Positions 51,498 through 60,993 of a DNA stretch of 64,000 nucleotides are shown here, piece after piece. The stretch covers positions 150,115 through 214,114 of the forward strand of contig CACHEF010000002.1 in NCBI GenBank assembly GCA_902578775.1, given 5' to 3'. Source of the DNA: an uncultured Pelagibacteraceae bacterium (lineage in GTDB: Bacteria; Pseudomonadota; Alphaproteobacteria; Pelagibacterales; Pelagibacteraceae). Each line of letters opens with the position of its first letter. The stretch's first letter is position 1. The notes under the pieces are model-generated. The model had not been told where the DNA came from and ran no database searches. It saw only the letters and a program-made list of their open reading frames with translations. A program made the translations under genes and the position numbers.

Positions 51498-52963
51498 TAG
51501 GTCCTTTTCTTTCTTAATAAAGGAAAAATTAATGCAATTAAAGATAAAACAAAAAATGTAACAACAATAGGTCTTGTAAGAAATAACAACCAATTCCCCT
51601 CAAAAATAACTAAAGATTGTCTCAAAGTTCCCTCTACAAGTTCTCCCAAAATTAATCCAATTATTACTGGTACAACTGAAAAACCATAACGTCTCATAAA
51701 AAACCCAATTACACCAAAAAATAACATTATCCATACATCTAAAATAGATTGACTTAAGGAATAAGTTCCACAAACAGAAACCGCAAATATCATTGGCCAA
51801 AGTAATTTATTAGGAACCAAAGTTATCCTTGCAAATACTTTTGCTCCAAAAAAACCAAATATAAAAAATAATATATTTGCAATTAACATAGATCCAAATA
51901 TTCCATATAAAAAATCTGGTTGTTCTCTAAACAAATCTGGCCCTGGTCTAACCCCATGAATTATTAATCCAGTTAAAATTACTGCAGTGGTTGCACTTCC
52001 TGGAATGCCTAATGCTAAAGTTGGAACCATAGCTCCACCGGTAGCTGCATTATTAGCTGCCTCGGCTCCAGCTATTCCCTCAACTGATCCTTTGCCAAAT
52101 TCTTCTGGATTTTTAGACCATCTTTTAGCCTCAGAATAACCTATTAAAGAAGCAACCGTTCCACCTTCAGCAGGCAATACTCCAATAAATGATCCTATAC
52201 CGGAAGATCTTAAAATTGTTTTCCAAGTTTTTTTATAGTCTAAAATACCCGGTAATTTTACCGCTTTAAGAGCAACTCTTTTAAAGACCTGATTTAAAAG
52301 TGTTGATTGTGTGAGCATTTCACTGATAGCAAATAGACCTACAACAACAGGGATAAAACCAATTCCCTCTGATAATTCATTAATGCCATAAGTGAATCTT
52401 TCTATTGAAGTCATAAAATCTTTACCAATGGTAGAAATTAATATTCCAAATGCACCTGCTATAAGATTTTTAATTGGACTTCCTTCACCAATTGAAGCAA
52501 GCATAGTTAAACCAAAAATGGCTAATGCAAAATATTCTGGTTGTCCGAATTCATAAGCTAATTTTGCAAGTAGTGGTGCAAAAAAAACTAAAACAATTAC
52601 ACTAAATATTCCTCCAATAGTACTTGATACTGTTGCCATACCTAAAGCTCTTCCTGCTTCTCCTTTTTGTGCAAGTGGATAACCATCAAGGCAAGTTGCT
52701 GCAGCAGCTGGCGTTCCTGGCGTGTTTATTAAAACAGCAGTGATTGCTCCACCATAAGTAGCTGAGCAATATATTGCTGTTAATAAAACAATTGCTGAAA
52801 GAGGATCTAGAGTCATAGTAAATGGTAAAATCAAAGCACCTCCAGTAGTTGGTCCAAGACCTGGTAATACTCCAAGTATTAATCCAAAAAGTGTGCCAAA
52901 TACTAAAACAATCATAAGTTTTGAGCTAAATAAAGGTGCAAACATTAAAGAAAGGTTTTCCAT
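51497..52963 (-). CDS. tctA: Tripartite tricarboxylate transporter, large permease
   Basis: A 488-residue protein with about eleven to twelve hydrophobic segments. GLILGVLPGLGPTTGGALILPFT, TYGGAITAVLINTPGTPAAAAT and LALGIPGSATTAVILTGL are the conserved glycine/proline loops of TctA. It forms the membrane channel with TctB and receives substrate from TctC. It lies one base after tctB and joins the SDR gene. Substrates of this family include citrate and other carboxylates; a sugar acid is suggested by the neighbours. Confidence 0.95.
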   Translation of the reverse strand: MENLSLMFAPLFSSKLMIVLVFGTLFGLILGVLPGLGPTTGGALILPFTMTLDPLSAIVLLTAIYCSATYGGAITAVLINTPGTPAAAATCLDGYPLAQKGEAGRALGMATVSSTIGGIFSVIVLVFFAPLLAKLAYEFGQPEYFALAIFGLTMLASIGEGSPIKNLIAGAFGILISTIGKDFMTSIERFTYGINELSEGIGFIPVVVGLFAISEMLTQSTLLNQVFKRVALKAVKLPGILDYKKTWKTILRSSGIGSFIGVLPAEGGTVASLIGYSEAKRWSKNPEEFGKGSVEGIAGAEAANNAATGGAMVPTLALGIPGSATTAVILTGLIIHGVRPGPDLFREQPDFLYGIFGSMLIANILFFIFGFFGAKVFARITLVPNKLLWPMIFAVSVCGTYSLSQSILDVWIMLFFGVIGFFMRRYGFSVVPVIIGLILGELVEGTLRQSLVIFEGNWLLFLTRPIVVTFFVLSLIALIFPLLRKKRT

Positions 52964-52964
52964 T

Positions 52965-53474
52965 TTATACCTGATAATAAATGTTAGTGATTATTCCAGG
53001 TGGAAATCTTAATCCCAAAATTGTTTCAAAAAAGATAAATACAATTATAGGAAAAATTATACTCACTAGTAATAAATAAATAATTCTTCTTTCACCCCAG
53101 CAATACGAAACAAATACAGATAATAATGAAATACCCAAAAAGAAGTCCAAAGTTTTTGATACAATGATAAAGAACATAAAACTTAATAACGTTAAGTAAA
53201 AAGACTGAGGTAATTTTTTCTTAATATCCCAAGGTTTTTTTAGAGATAAATAATAAACAACTGAAGTTAGAATAATTATCAAAACTAATAATCCTTTGGG
53301 AAAAGTAGCTGGTTGTATTCCTCTATTTAAAATTGGTGGAACAATATCAAATGTAAAAGTACTAATTAATAAAACTAATGAAACAAATATAATTATAAAA
53401 GAAACTTTAAATTCATCTTTAAAAAAAAAGGGCAAACTTTTGTTTGCCCTTTTTTGTTTTTGTACATTATTCAT
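52965..53474 (-). CDS. tctB: Tripartite tricarboxylate transporter, small permease
   Basis: A protein of 169 residues if the ATG at 53474 is used, with four hydrophobic helices in TctB order and the phrase NRGIQPATFPKGLL typical of the family after helix 1. A terminator-like hairpin lies at codons 7-18 of this start, which is unusual, so translation may begin at TTG 53480, at this ATG, or at a weaker codon beyond the hairpin; no other ATG lies before the first helix. It pairs with tctA one base downstream. Confidence 0.85.
   Translation of the reverse strand: MNNVQKQKRANKSLPFFFKDEFKVSFIIIFVSLVLLISTFTFDIVPPILNRGIQPATFPKGLLVLIIILTSVVYYLSLKKPWDIKKKLPQSFYLTLLSFMFFIIVSKTLDFFLGISLLSVFVSYCWGERRIIYLLLVSIIFPIIVFIFFETILGLRFPPGIITNIYYQV
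53421..53449 (-). terminator. Intrinsic-terminator-like hairpin at the tctC/tctB junction
   Basis: Read on the minus strand, gggcaaac (53449-53442) pairs perfectly with gtttgccc (53437-53430) across a loop of four A, followed by nine T (53429-53421). The stem could extend by flanking A/T pairs. It lies 50 bases after the tctC stop but inside the presumed 5' coding part of tctB. It would lower tctBA expression relative to the binding protein. Confidence 0.82.
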
Positions 53475-53498
53475 AACCAAATGTACTTTTATTTTTAA

Positions 53499-54470
53499 TT
53501 ACTTAATGTAACCTAAAGCTTTAAGTTGTGCAGTCATTTCAGTAAGCATTTCTTCCATTTGCTTACCCCATTCATCAGCACCAACTACACTAGTCTCATC
53601 TAGACCAATTTCAGTTAAGAAATTTTTATAGTAGTTATGACTCATTGCTTTCATCATCCCAGCTTCCAATTGTTTAACTCTCTCAGCTGGAGCTCCTTTT
53701 TTAGTTACAAAGCCTCTTACAGTTGATAAAGAAACAGGTATCCCTAATTCCTTAGCAGTTGGAGAGTCTTTAATTTTAGCCATTCTATTATTTGCTAATA
53801 CAACTGAAACACATAATGTCCCATCATTAATTTCGGTTAACGCTTCACCTAAATTTAAAACTCCAACATCTATATCTCCTTTGATCAGGTTAGTTTTAAT
53901 TGGTGCTACACCTTTATAGGCAACAATAGTTGGATCTTTTAATTTACCTTTTTTAGTAAATGCAATTGCACTAACATCATCAATTCCACCTACATGAGTT
54001 GTTCCATATTTTAGTGATTTTGATTTTTGTGTACTAATAAATTTTTTAGCATCCTTAATGTCAGCTTTACAATTTACAACAAACAATTGTGGATCATCAG
54101 TTCCTCTTGCAAGAGGCTGCATATCACTTAGTTTGACTTTAGTTTTTCCTAAAGCCATAGAAACAGCATGTCCTGTAGTCCATGTCAATGTATGTTGACC
54201 ATCAGCAGGTAAGCTCATCATGTAATCCATTGATACAGCTCCACCACCACCTTTTTTGTTAACTAATTGCATATCTTGCTTAAGAACTCTTCTAGCTCTT
54301 AAAAGCATCATTCTTGTAGTTACGTCGGTACCACCACCAAATCCAGCATGAGTAATAGCTTGTATAGCACCGTCTGCTCTTGCAGACGTAGTCATTAAAG
54401 GTATTGCTATAACAAAAAATTCAGTCACTAGAAACGCAGCAGCTAAGAAAAGTTTAAAACTTTTTTTCAT
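53499..54470 (-). CDS. tctC: Tripartite tricarboxylate transporter, periplasmic binding protein
   Basis: A 323-residue TctC/Bug-family binding protein. The N-terminus is a signal peptide (LFLAAAFLVTEFFVIAIPL, then TTSARADGA). GFGGGTDVTTRMML, NKKGGGGAVSMDYMMS and VAYKGVAPIKTNLIKGD follow the family pattern. It would present a carboxylate or sugar acid to TctAB. First gene of the minus-strand operon, divergent from pdxA; followed by a terminator-like hairpin. Shine-Dalgarno gaggg precedes the ATG. Confidence 0.94.
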   Translation of the reverse strand: MKKSFKLFLAAAFLVTEFFVIAIPLMTTSARADGAIQAITHAGFGGGTDVTTRMMLLRARRVLKQDMQLVNKKGGGGAVSMDYMMSLPADGQHTLTWTTGHAVSMALGKTKVKLSDMQPLARGTDDPQLFVVNCKADIKDAKKFISTQKSKSLKYGTTHVGGIDDVSAIAFTKKGKLKDPTIVAYKGVAPIKTNLIKGDIDVGVLNLGEALTEINDGTLCVSVVLANNRMAKIKDSPTAKELGIPVSLSTVRGFVTKKGAPAERVKQLEAGMMKAMSHNYYKNFLTEIGLDETSVVGADEWGKQMEEMLTEMTAQLKALGYIK

Positions 54471-54539
54471 TATTTCCCTCTTTAGTTAATTTATAATTAA
54501 TTATTTAAACATAATCTGATACAAACCGTAAAGAAAAAA
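54471..54539. promoter_or_regulatory. Divergent tctC / pdxA-like control region
   Basis: These 69 bases separate the two divergent halves of the sugar-acid cluster. On the minus strand gaggg lies at about 54477-54481, just upstream of tctC. The rest is A/T-rich with several taat repeats (54487-54505). No regulator gene adjoins and no clear operator is visible. Confidence 0.45.
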
Positions 54540-55532
54540 ATGTCAAAAAATAGAATTAATATTGGTCTTTTATTAGGTGATCCATCTGGGATTGGTCCAG
54601 AACTAATATCAAAATTGTTAGCCGAAAATATCACAGATAAAGCAAATATAATCGTTATTGGTGAAAAAAATATTTTAGAGAATGGTAATAAAATTACAGG
54701 AATTGCAAATGATTTAAAAGTTGTCAGTAAATTCGAGGAAATAAATTTTAATGATGGAAACAAATTTTTTTTAGATATTTCTAAGGGAAAAAATCACAGC
54801 TATGTTCTCTCAGAATGCTCTAAAGAATCTGGTGAAAGTGTTCTTAAAGCATTAGATTTAGCTTTAGACCTAGCAAAACAAAACAAAATACAGGCAATAA
54901 ACTTTGCACCTTTCAATAAGACAAGTTTAAAGATGGGAGGGAATGAACATTCTGATGAACTACATTACATGGCAGAAAAATTAGACGTAAAAGACTTTAT
55001 ATGTGAATTGAATGTAATTGATAACTTTTGGACAGCAAGAGTTACCTCTCACATGCCAATAAGTGAAGTACCTTCTCATATTAAGAAAGAAAATATTTTA
55101 AAACCTATTAAATTAATCAATAACACTATGAAATTAAGTGGAATTAAAAATCCAAGAGTTGCCGTTCAGGCACTTAACCCACATGCTGAGTTTGGAAAAG
55201 AAGAAAAAGCTGAAATTATTCCTGCAATTGAAGAGGCGAAAAAATTAGGAATAAATGCAGATGGGCCTTTACCTTGTGATACTTCGTTTATCACTGCTTA
55301 TAAAAACAAAAATCATGATTGTATTGTAGGAATGTATCACGATGCATTACAATCAGGATTAAAAGCTTTTGGTTTTGATAGAGGTTTGTCGGTTCAAGGT
55401 GGATTACCAATACCAGTTACCACTCCAGCACACGGTACAGCTTTTGATATTGCTGGAAAAAATAAAGCTAATCTAGAGCCAACTTTACAGTCTTTTAAAA
55501 TCGCACTGACAATGGCTGAAAATAAATTATAG
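54540..55532 (+). CDS. PdxA-family 4-hydroxythreonate-phosphate dehydrogenase, probably catabolic PdxA2-type
   Basis: A 330-residue PdxA-fold dehydrogenase. [19 protein letters not shown] starts it, [34 protein letters not shown] and [18 protein letters not shown] contain the metal-binding residues. The family covers both vitamin B6 synthesis (PdxA) and sugar-acid catabolism (PdxA2, acting on D-threonate/erythronate 4-phosphate). The catabolic role is favoured because it sits between tctC and an acid-sugar dehydratase. No DUF1537 kinase, the usual PdxA2 partner, is present here. Confidence 0.85.
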   Translation: MSKNRINIGLLLGDPSGIGPELISKLLAENITDKANIIVIGEKNILENGNKITGIANDLKVVSKFEEINFNDGNKFFLDISKGKNHSYVLSECSKESGESVLKALDLALDLAKQNKIQAINFAPFNKTSLKMGGNEHSDELHYMAEKLDVKDFICELNVIDNFWTARVTSHMPISEVPSHIKKENILKPIKLINNTMKLSGIKNPRVAVQALNPHAEFGKEEKAEIIPAIEEAKKLGINADGPLPCDTSFITAYKNKNHDCIVGMYHDALQSGLKAFGFDRGLSVQGGLPIPVTTPAHGTAFDIAGKNKANLEPTLQSFKIALTMAENKL

Positions 55533-55534
55533 GA

Positions 55535-56710
55535 ATGACAAAAATAAAAGATGTAAAAACTACAATTTATAAGTGGACTGGTGAAATAGTGCCTCCAGCC
55601 CAAAATTTTTGTACAAACCCTACAGATATTCTTAGAGAGTCTGGTGACAAAATGAAGTCATTTAGATTTCATCAATGGATGGTATGTGAAGTTATTTCTG
55701 ATGATGGAACGATAGGATTAGGAAATGCTGCGCTCGCACCAGAGGTAACGAAAAAAGCAATCGATTGTTACTTAAAAGATTTAGTAATTGGAGAAGATCC
55801 TTTTGACTATGATTACTTATGGGACAAAATGTATAGAAGCACAATGGCATGGGGCAGGAAAGGAATTGGAATGGTTGGAATTTCAGCCATCGATTTAGGT
55901 ATTTGGGATTTAATGGGTAAATTAAAAAAAAAACCTGTATTTGAACTTCTTGGTGGAAGAACTAAAGAAAAGATACCTGTTTATGCCTCAAAATTGTACA
56001 GTCAACCTTTAAAGGACCTTCAAATAGAAGCTGAGAAATATTTAAAAGAAGGATTTAAAATGTTCAAGATGCGTTTTGGGTGGGGTCCAAAAGATGGAAT
56101 TGAAGGAATCAAAAAAAATGTTGAACTGGTAAATGCAGTAAGAGAAGTAGTTGGATATGATACTGATCTTATGCTTGAGGCTTATATGGGTTGGGATTTA
56201 GAATACTCAAAAAAAATAATACCAGATTTAATTAGATTTAAACCTAGATGGCTTGAAGAACCAGTAATTCCTGATGATATTTCTGGATATGCAGAACTGA
56301 ATGCCATGGGAGATATTCCAATAGCTGGTGGTGAACATGAGTTTACCTATTTAGGCTTTAAACACTTACTAGAACAAAAAGCTATAAGTTATATTCAATA
56401 TGATGCAAACCGAGTTGGAGGAATTACAGCAGGTCATAAGATAAATTTATTAGCAGAAAAATATGGTGTACCAGTAATTCCACATGCGGGTCAAATGCAT
56501 AACTATCATTTAACAATGGCAAGCGATAATTGTCCATTTTCAGAATTTTTTCCAGTTCATCAAGTTGAAATTGGAAATGAACTATTTTATTATTTATTTA
56601 AAGGCGAACCTGAACCTAAAGATGGATTTATAAATCTAGATGACAATAGTCCAGGTTTAGGAATTTCAATAAATGAAAAATACAAATCAGAATTTAAAAT
56701 TTTAGAATAA
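55535..56710 (+). CDS. Enolase-superfamily acid-sugar dehydratase (mandelate racemase subgroup, rhamnonate-dehydratase-like)
   Basis: A 391-residue enolase-superfamily protein. [18 protein letters not shown], the [11 protein letters not shown] segment after the first barrel strand, [11 protein letters not shown] with the first metal ligand as Glu instead of the usual Asp, [11 protein letters not shown] and IAGGEHE for the next ligands, and [15 protein letters not shown] follow. The last motif and WGP resemble L-rhamnonate dehydratase. It would dehydrate a six-carbon acid sugar to its 2-keto-3-deoxy form. Two bases after the pdxA-like gene. The Asp-to-Glu change and precise substrate need testing. 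Confidence 0.82.
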   Translation: MTKIKDVKTTIYKWTGEIVPPAQNFCTNPTDILRESGDKMKSFRFHQWMVCEVISDDGTIGLGNAALAPEVTKKAIDCYLKDLVIGEDPFDYDYLWDKMYRSTMAWGRKGIGMVGISAIDLGIWDLMGKLKKKPVFELLGGRTKEKIPVYASKLYSQPLKDLQIEAEKYLKEGFKMFKMRFGWGPKDGIEGIKKNVELVNAVREVVGYDTDLMLEAYMGWDLEYSKKIIPDLIRFKPRWLEEPVIPDDISGYAELNAMGDIPIAGGEHEFTYLGFKHLLEQKAISYIQYDANRVGGITAGHKINLLAEKYGVPVIPHAGQMHNYHLTMASDNCPFSEFFPVHQVEIGNELFYYLFKGEPEPKDGFINLDDNSPGLGISINEKYKSEFKILE

Positions 56711-56714
56711 TTAA

Positions 56715-58157
56715 TTATCCTTTAATACCCATGTGGGTATACTTAACATTTAAATAATCTTTAATAGCTTCAGAACCGCCTTCTCTTCCATACCCACTTT
56801 GCTTAATACCACCGAAAGGCGCTTCAGCAATTGCGATCATTCCTGTATTTACTCCTACACTTCCAGTTTCTAATCGTTCTGAGGCAAGATGTGCAGTTTC
56901 CATTGAATTGGTGCACACATAACTGCATAAACCAAGTTCATGATTATTTGCTCTTTCTATCACTTCATCAAAAGATTTAAATGAAAGCATTGGTACTAAT
57001 GGTCCAAATGGTTCTTGTTTCATTATAGTAAAATTATCTTTTACATTATCAAAAATTGTAGGTTCGTAGAAAAATCCTTTATTAAATCCTGCTGGCCTTT
57101 TACCTCCTAATAAAACTTTAGCACCTTCTTGTTTTGTTTTTTCTACTAGTTCTTCAATTTCATTTAATCTTTTCTTTGTTGTAAGTGGGCCTAATTGAGT
57201 ATTAGGATCCATACCGTCCCCAATCTTTAATTTTTTTGTTTTATCAACAAATAGATTTACAAATTCCTCTTTTTTACTCTCGTGAATATAAAATCTATTA
57301 GGAGATATACATACTTGTCCGTTATTTCTAAATTTTGCAGCTATTGCAATATTTGCTGCTTTTTTTATATCTGCATCATCAAAAACAATGAAAGGTGAAT
57401 GACCGCTAAGTTCCATTGTTACTCTTTGGACTTTATCTGCTGCTTGTTTTAAAATTAGTTTTCCAACTCTTGAAGATCCTGTAATTGAAACTTTTTTGAT
57501 TATATCTGAAGAAATTAATTGTTGTGCGATACTTGGTGGATCACCGGATAAAAGATTAACAACACCTGGTGGAACTCCACATTCTCTACAAATATCAACC
57601 ATTTCCATTACAACACCTGGAGTAATCACATCAGGTTTTATAATAACAGAACAACCTGCAGCTAAAGCAGTTGAGATTTTTCTAGCTGATAATACAGCTG
57701 GAAAGTTCCAAGGAGTTAAAGCTGCTACAACACCGATGGGTTGGTAATAAACATGAACTCTAGTATCCTCAAGTCTACTTTCTACGGTCTGACCATAAAT
57801 TCTTTTTGTTTCCTCCGCATTCCATTCAAATATATCTGCAGCTCCACCTATTTCTCCTTTAGCTTCCTCTAAAGGCTTTCCAACTTCAAGTGTCATCCAT
57901 TTAGCTAAAACATCTTGTTTTTCTCTCATCTTATCAGCAATCCTTCTTATGATGTATGCTCTTTGCCAAGGTGCAGTTTTTTTCCAAACTTGTAATCCTT
58001 TTGCTGCAGATTTAAGTGCTGCATCAACATCTTCAGATGTAGCTTTAGACGCTCGGCCAATAATTTCTTCATTCGCAGGATTAATAACTTCGTAGGTATC
58101 TCCATTTGAAGATTGTTGCCACTTTCCATCTATAAATTGACCAAATTTTTCGTACAT
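56715..58157 (-). CDS. NAD(P)-dependent aldehyde dehydrogenase (AldA/GabD-like)
   Basis: A 480-residue ALDH. TPWNFPAVLSARKIS, TGSSRVGKLIL, MELSGHSPF with the general base Glu, and NNGQVCISPNRF with the catalytic Cys form a complete active site, and EPFGPLVP follows. The sequence suits lactaldehyde/glycolaldehyde or succinate-semialdehyde dehydrogenase. Placed at the end of the sugar-acid block and convergent with the dehydratase gene, oxidation of a pathway aldehyde such as lactaldehyde is plausible. Confidence 0.88.
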   Translation of the reverse strand: MYEKFGQFIDGKWQQSSNGDTYEVINPANEEIIGRASKATSEDVDAALKSAAKGLQVWKKTAPWQRAYIIRRIADKMREKQDVLAKWMTLEVGKPLEEAKGEIGGAADIFEWNAEETKRIYGQTVESRLEDTRVHVYYQPIGVVAALTPWNFPAVLSARKISTALAAGCSVIIKPDVITPGVVMEMVDICRECGVPPGVVNLLSGDPPSIAQQLISSDIIKKVSITGSSRVGKLILKQAADKVQRVTMELSGHSPFIVFDDADIKKAANIAIAAKFRNNGQVCISPNRFYIHESKKEEFVNLFVDKTKKLKIGDGMDPNTQLGPLTTKKRLNEIEELVEKTKQEGAKVLLGGKRPAGFNKGFFYEPTIFDNVKDNFTIMKQEPFGPLVPMLSFKSFDEVIERANNHELGLCSYVCTNSMETAHLASERLETGSVGVNTGMIAIAEAPFGGIKQSGYGREGGSEAIKDYLNVKYTHMGIKG

Positions 58158-58260
58158 TTTCGCAATCTAACACTACATTTGGTTGTGTCTACTATGTAAT
58201 TATTGCACATTAATAAATCTTAAATGAATGTTATTATTGTTTATATAAATAGGAGGATTA

Positions 58261-58587
58261 ATGGCTAGATACTTTATAATGGGTAATTATACCGCTAAAG
58301 CTTTTCAAGGTTTTATTAAAGATCCAAAACAAGATAGATCTGCTGCAGTAAAAGCTCTTACTGAATCTGCAGGAGGAAAATTAGAGTCCTTTGCGATAAC
58401 AAGGGGTCAGTATGACTTTTGTGCAGTAACTTCTGGTGATATGCCTTTTGAAAATTTCGCTGGTGTTAAGTTAGCGGTGGAAGCAAGTGGCACAGTAGAA
58501 AATATGATTATTCTTGAAGAAATGGATATGGGTAAAGCTGCAGAGCAAGCGGCAAAATCAATGTCTGGATACAAACCTGCAGGCTAA
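58261..58587 (+). CDS. GYD-domain protein
   Basis: A 108-residue GYD-family protein (ferredoxin-like fold). RYFIMGNYTAKAFQGFIKDP, AVKALTESAGGKLESFAITRGQYDFCAVTSGD holds the G-x-YD core, and FAGVKLAVEASGTVEN ends it. Function of the family is unknown. Shine-Dalgarno aggagg lies four bases before ATG 58261, a strong site. It diverges from the ALDH gene with a 103-base spacer. Confidence 0.88.
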   Translation: MARYFIMGNYTAKAFQGFIKDPKQDRSAAVKALTESAGGKLESFAITRGQYDFCAVTSGDMPFENFAGVKLAVEASGTVENMIILEEMDMGKAAEQAAKSMSGYKPAG

Positions 58588-58622
58588 ATAAACTTATATA
58601 GCTTCCAGCTGAAAACTGGAAG

Positions 58623-59456
58623 TTATACTGTTGAATAAAGTGTAGGAAACATTTTACCAGATAGATCATCACCATTTTTATAACCATTATCTTCCATAAT
58701 AGCCCTTTCTTCTCTAGCCCAGTCTCCTCTATAAATAATTTTAGAGTCTTCTTTTGCCATTCTTAAAGTGTATCTAGCAACATCTTTTTTTGGAGTCACA
58801 GAATTTAGTCCGCCGTGAAGGGTTCTAATATCAAAATATATGCAATCACCTACCTCTAGATCCCATTGTAAAAATTCATAATCATTTTTGTTTTGCAATA
58901 TATTTGGAGTTAATTCATATTTTTTTCCATTAACTGTACCAGGTTCTCCGTCTACGTAATGACCATCATTAAATCTTGTTCTTAAAAATAATTTATTCCA
59001 TAAATGAGATCCTTTAACCCATGTAATTCCATCCTCTTTTTTAACAGCCTCAAGTGGTATCCATAGTACACACATTGATCCTTCAAAATCGAAATAGGAT
59101 ATATCGTGATGAAAAGGTGGTGACGATTTACATCCTGCTTCTCTAAAAAACCAATTATCCATCACTAAATTAATTCTTTTAGCCTCTAATAGCTCAGCTG
59201 CAATTATTGGTGTTGGTGAATTAAAAACAAAATCTTTGAACTCTTCATGCAAATTCCAAGTCCAAAAATCTTCATGATATCCTGGAAGTGATTTATCTTT
59301 AGTGTGATTTACGTATCTTGGACTAGGATTATTTTTGCCTTTTTCAATTCCTTTTTTAAGTTTTTCAATCCAGCTAATATCAAATTTATTCTTAAGGAGT
59401 ACTGCACCATCCTTTTTAAATTTATTAATTTCAATTTCTGATACTAATTTACTCAT
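58623..59456 (-). CDS. Phytanoyl-CoA dioxygenase (PhyH) family Fe(II)/2-oxoglutarate oxygenase
   Basis: A 277-residue PhyH-family oxygenase. The iron ligands are H116 and D118 (FHHDIS) and H214 (DIRTLHGGLN), with WVKGSHLWNK typical of the family. Members hydroxylate small metabolites, for example methylphosphonate, ectoine or fatty acyl groups; the substrate here is not evident. It converges with the GYD gene and the spacer holds an inverted repeat ending at its stop. Confidence 0.87.
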   Translation of the reverse strand: MSKLVSEIEINKFKKDGAVLLKNKFDISWIEKLKKGIEKGKNNPSPRYVNHTKDKSLPGYHEDFWTWNLHEEFKDFVFNSPTPIIAAELLEAKRINLVMDNWFFREAGCKSSPPFHHDISYFDFEGSMCVLWIPLEAVKKEDGITWVKGSHLWNKLFLRTRFNDGHYVDGEPGTVNGKKYELTPNILQNKNDYEFLQWDLEVGDCIYFDIRTLHGGLNSVTPKKDVARYTLRMAKEDSKIIYRGDWAREERAIMEDNGYKNGDDLSGKMFPTLYSTV

Positions 59457-59516
59457 ATTATTTTTATTAAAATATATTATAAAATTGTTAGATACTACTA
59501 AATATAACTATTGTTA

Positions 59517-60416
59517 ATGATTAAATTTAAACACTCTGAAATTACACCTGAAAAAATTTATAATAAAAGAAGATCTTTTGTGAAATTCATGGGTTATAGT
59601 TTAGGTGCGCTTACTTTAAATTCAGTTCCAATAATGAATTCAAATGCTAGCAATCTGAATGAACCAACTAGCTATAAAGACATAACTACATATAATAATT
59701 ACTATGAGTTTGGCACTGGCAAAAGTGATCCTCATAGAAGAGCAAAAAATTTTAATACAAGACCTTGGAGTGTTAAAATAGAAGGTCTAGTTGAAAAACC
59801 ATTAGAACTTTCAATTGAAGAAATTTTGTCTATTAAATCTGAGGAAAGAATTCTTAAACTTAGATGTGTAGAAGGTTGGTCTATGGTTATCCCATGGTTG
59901 GGGTTTTCACTAAGCGAGCTGCTCAATAAAATTGAGATAAAGCCAAATGCAAAATTTGTAGAATTTGAAACTATATATAATCCTGAAGAGATGGTCGGCC
60001 AAAGATATCCTGTTTTAAATTGGCCTTACATCGAAGGTCTTAGAATTGATGAAGCAATGCATCCTCTTACAACAGTTGTAACAGGCTTGTATGGTAAATC
60101 TTTACCTAATCAAAATGGAGCACCTTTAAGGATTTTCATCCCATGGAAATATGGTTTTAAAAGCGCAAAAGCAATTGTAAAAATTAAATTAACTGAAAAA
60201 ATGCCAAATACGGCTTGGAAGAATGCTTCACCAAGAGAATATGGTTTTTACTCCAATGTAAATCCAAATGTCGATCATCCAAGATGGTCTCAAGCAACCG
60301 AAAGAGTAATTGGTGAAAGTATTCTGGCTCCAAGAATAAAAACTTTAATGTTTAATGGTTATGAAGATGAAGTTGCACATCTTTATAGTGGTATGGACTT
60401 AAAAAAAAATTACTAA
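59517..60416 (+). CDS. msrP: Periplasmic methionine-sulfoxide reductase, molybdopterin subunit
   Basis: A 299-residue sulfite-oxidase-fold protein from ATG 59517. The Tat signal has R18-R19 in NKRRSFVKFMG. C117 in LKLRCVEGWSM is the molybdenum-cysteine ligand, NWPYIEGLRIDEAMHPL and YGKSLPNQNGAPLRIFIPWKYGFKS follow YedY. It repairs methionine sulfoxide in periplasmic proteins with electrons from MsrQ, encoded four bases downstream. A TTG six bases upstream is the alternative start. Confidence 0.94.
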   Translation: MIKFKHSEITPEKIYNKRRSFVKFMGYSLGALTLNSVPIMNSNASNLNEPTSYKDITTYNNYYEFGTGKSDPHRRAKNFNTRPWSVKIEGLVEKPLELSIEEILSIKSEERILKLRCVEGWSMVIPWLGFSLSELLNKIEIKPNAKFVEFETIYNPEEMVGQRYPVLNWPYIEGLRIDEAMHPLTTVVTGLYGKSLPNQNGAPLRIFIPWKYGFKSAKAIVKIKLTEKMPNTAWKNASPREYGFYSNVNPNVDHPRWSQATERVIGESILAPRIKTLMFNGYEDEVAHLYSGMDLKKNY

Positions 60417-60420
60417 AAAA

Positions 60421-60993
60421 TTGAAAAACTATCTAAAGCCTTTTGTTTTTTTATTATTACTTTGGCCAATCTATATCATTTCTTATCAAATTATTTTTAA
60501 TGAACTGGGTCCTGAGCCGGTAGATAGAATTATAAATCATTTTGGAGAATGGACTTTAATTTTTATTATACTCACTCTTTCAATTTCACCTCTTAGGAAA
60601 TTAACAAATTCTACCGAATGGATAAAATTCAGGAGAATGCTCGGACTTTTTACTTTTTTTTATGCCTCAATTCATATGTTAAGTTACGTAGGCCTTGATT
60701 ATAGATTTGATTTTAAACCTTTAATAGATGACGTTTTAAAGAAAAAATTTATCTTTATTGGCTTTTCAGCTTGGTTGTTATTAACAATTTTAGCCTTAAC
60801 CTCATCAGATAAAATGGTCAGACTGCTCAAACATAAGTGGAAAAAGATACATAGATTGGTTTATGTAATCGCGATTTTTGGGGCACTACATTTTATATGG
60901 CTATCAAAAACAATATTTTTTAAACCACTAGTATATTCAATTATAATTTTAATACTTCTAAGTTTAAGGATTAGATTAAAAAAAAGGGCTTAG
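60421..60993 (+). CDS. msrQ: Heme-binding membrane subunit of MsrPQ
   Basis: A 190-residue ferric-reductase-like membrane protein with six hydrophobic helices. LTLSISPLRKL, RRMLGLFTFFYASIHMLSYVGLDYRFD with a heme His, and HRLVYVIAIFGALHFIW with others match YedZ/MsrQ. It starts with TTG at 60421, because no ATG lies at a plausible place and the family N-terminus aligns there. The stop overlaps the convergent DUF779 gene by four bases. Confidence 0.92.
   Translation: MKNYLKPFVFLLLLWPIYIISYQIIFNELGPEPVDRIINHFGEWTLIFIILTLSISPLRKLTNSTEWIKFRRMLGLFTFFYASIHMLSYVGLDYRFDFKPLIDDVLKKKFIFIGFSAWLLLTILALTSSDKMVRLLKHKWKKIHRLVYVIAIFGALHFIWLSKTIFFKPLVYSIIILILLSLRIRLKKRA

Noticed and set aside
51498..51593. 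Upstream in-frame extension of the SDR gene
   Set aside because: It lies within tctA and adds a hydrophobic segment not found in classical SDRs; ATG 51497 aligns with the family.
58597..58627. Inverted repeat between the GYD and PhyH genes as terminator
   Set aside because: A 12-bp stem exists (58597-58608 with 58616-58627, one G-U pair) but no T-run follows on either strand, so it was not called a terminator.
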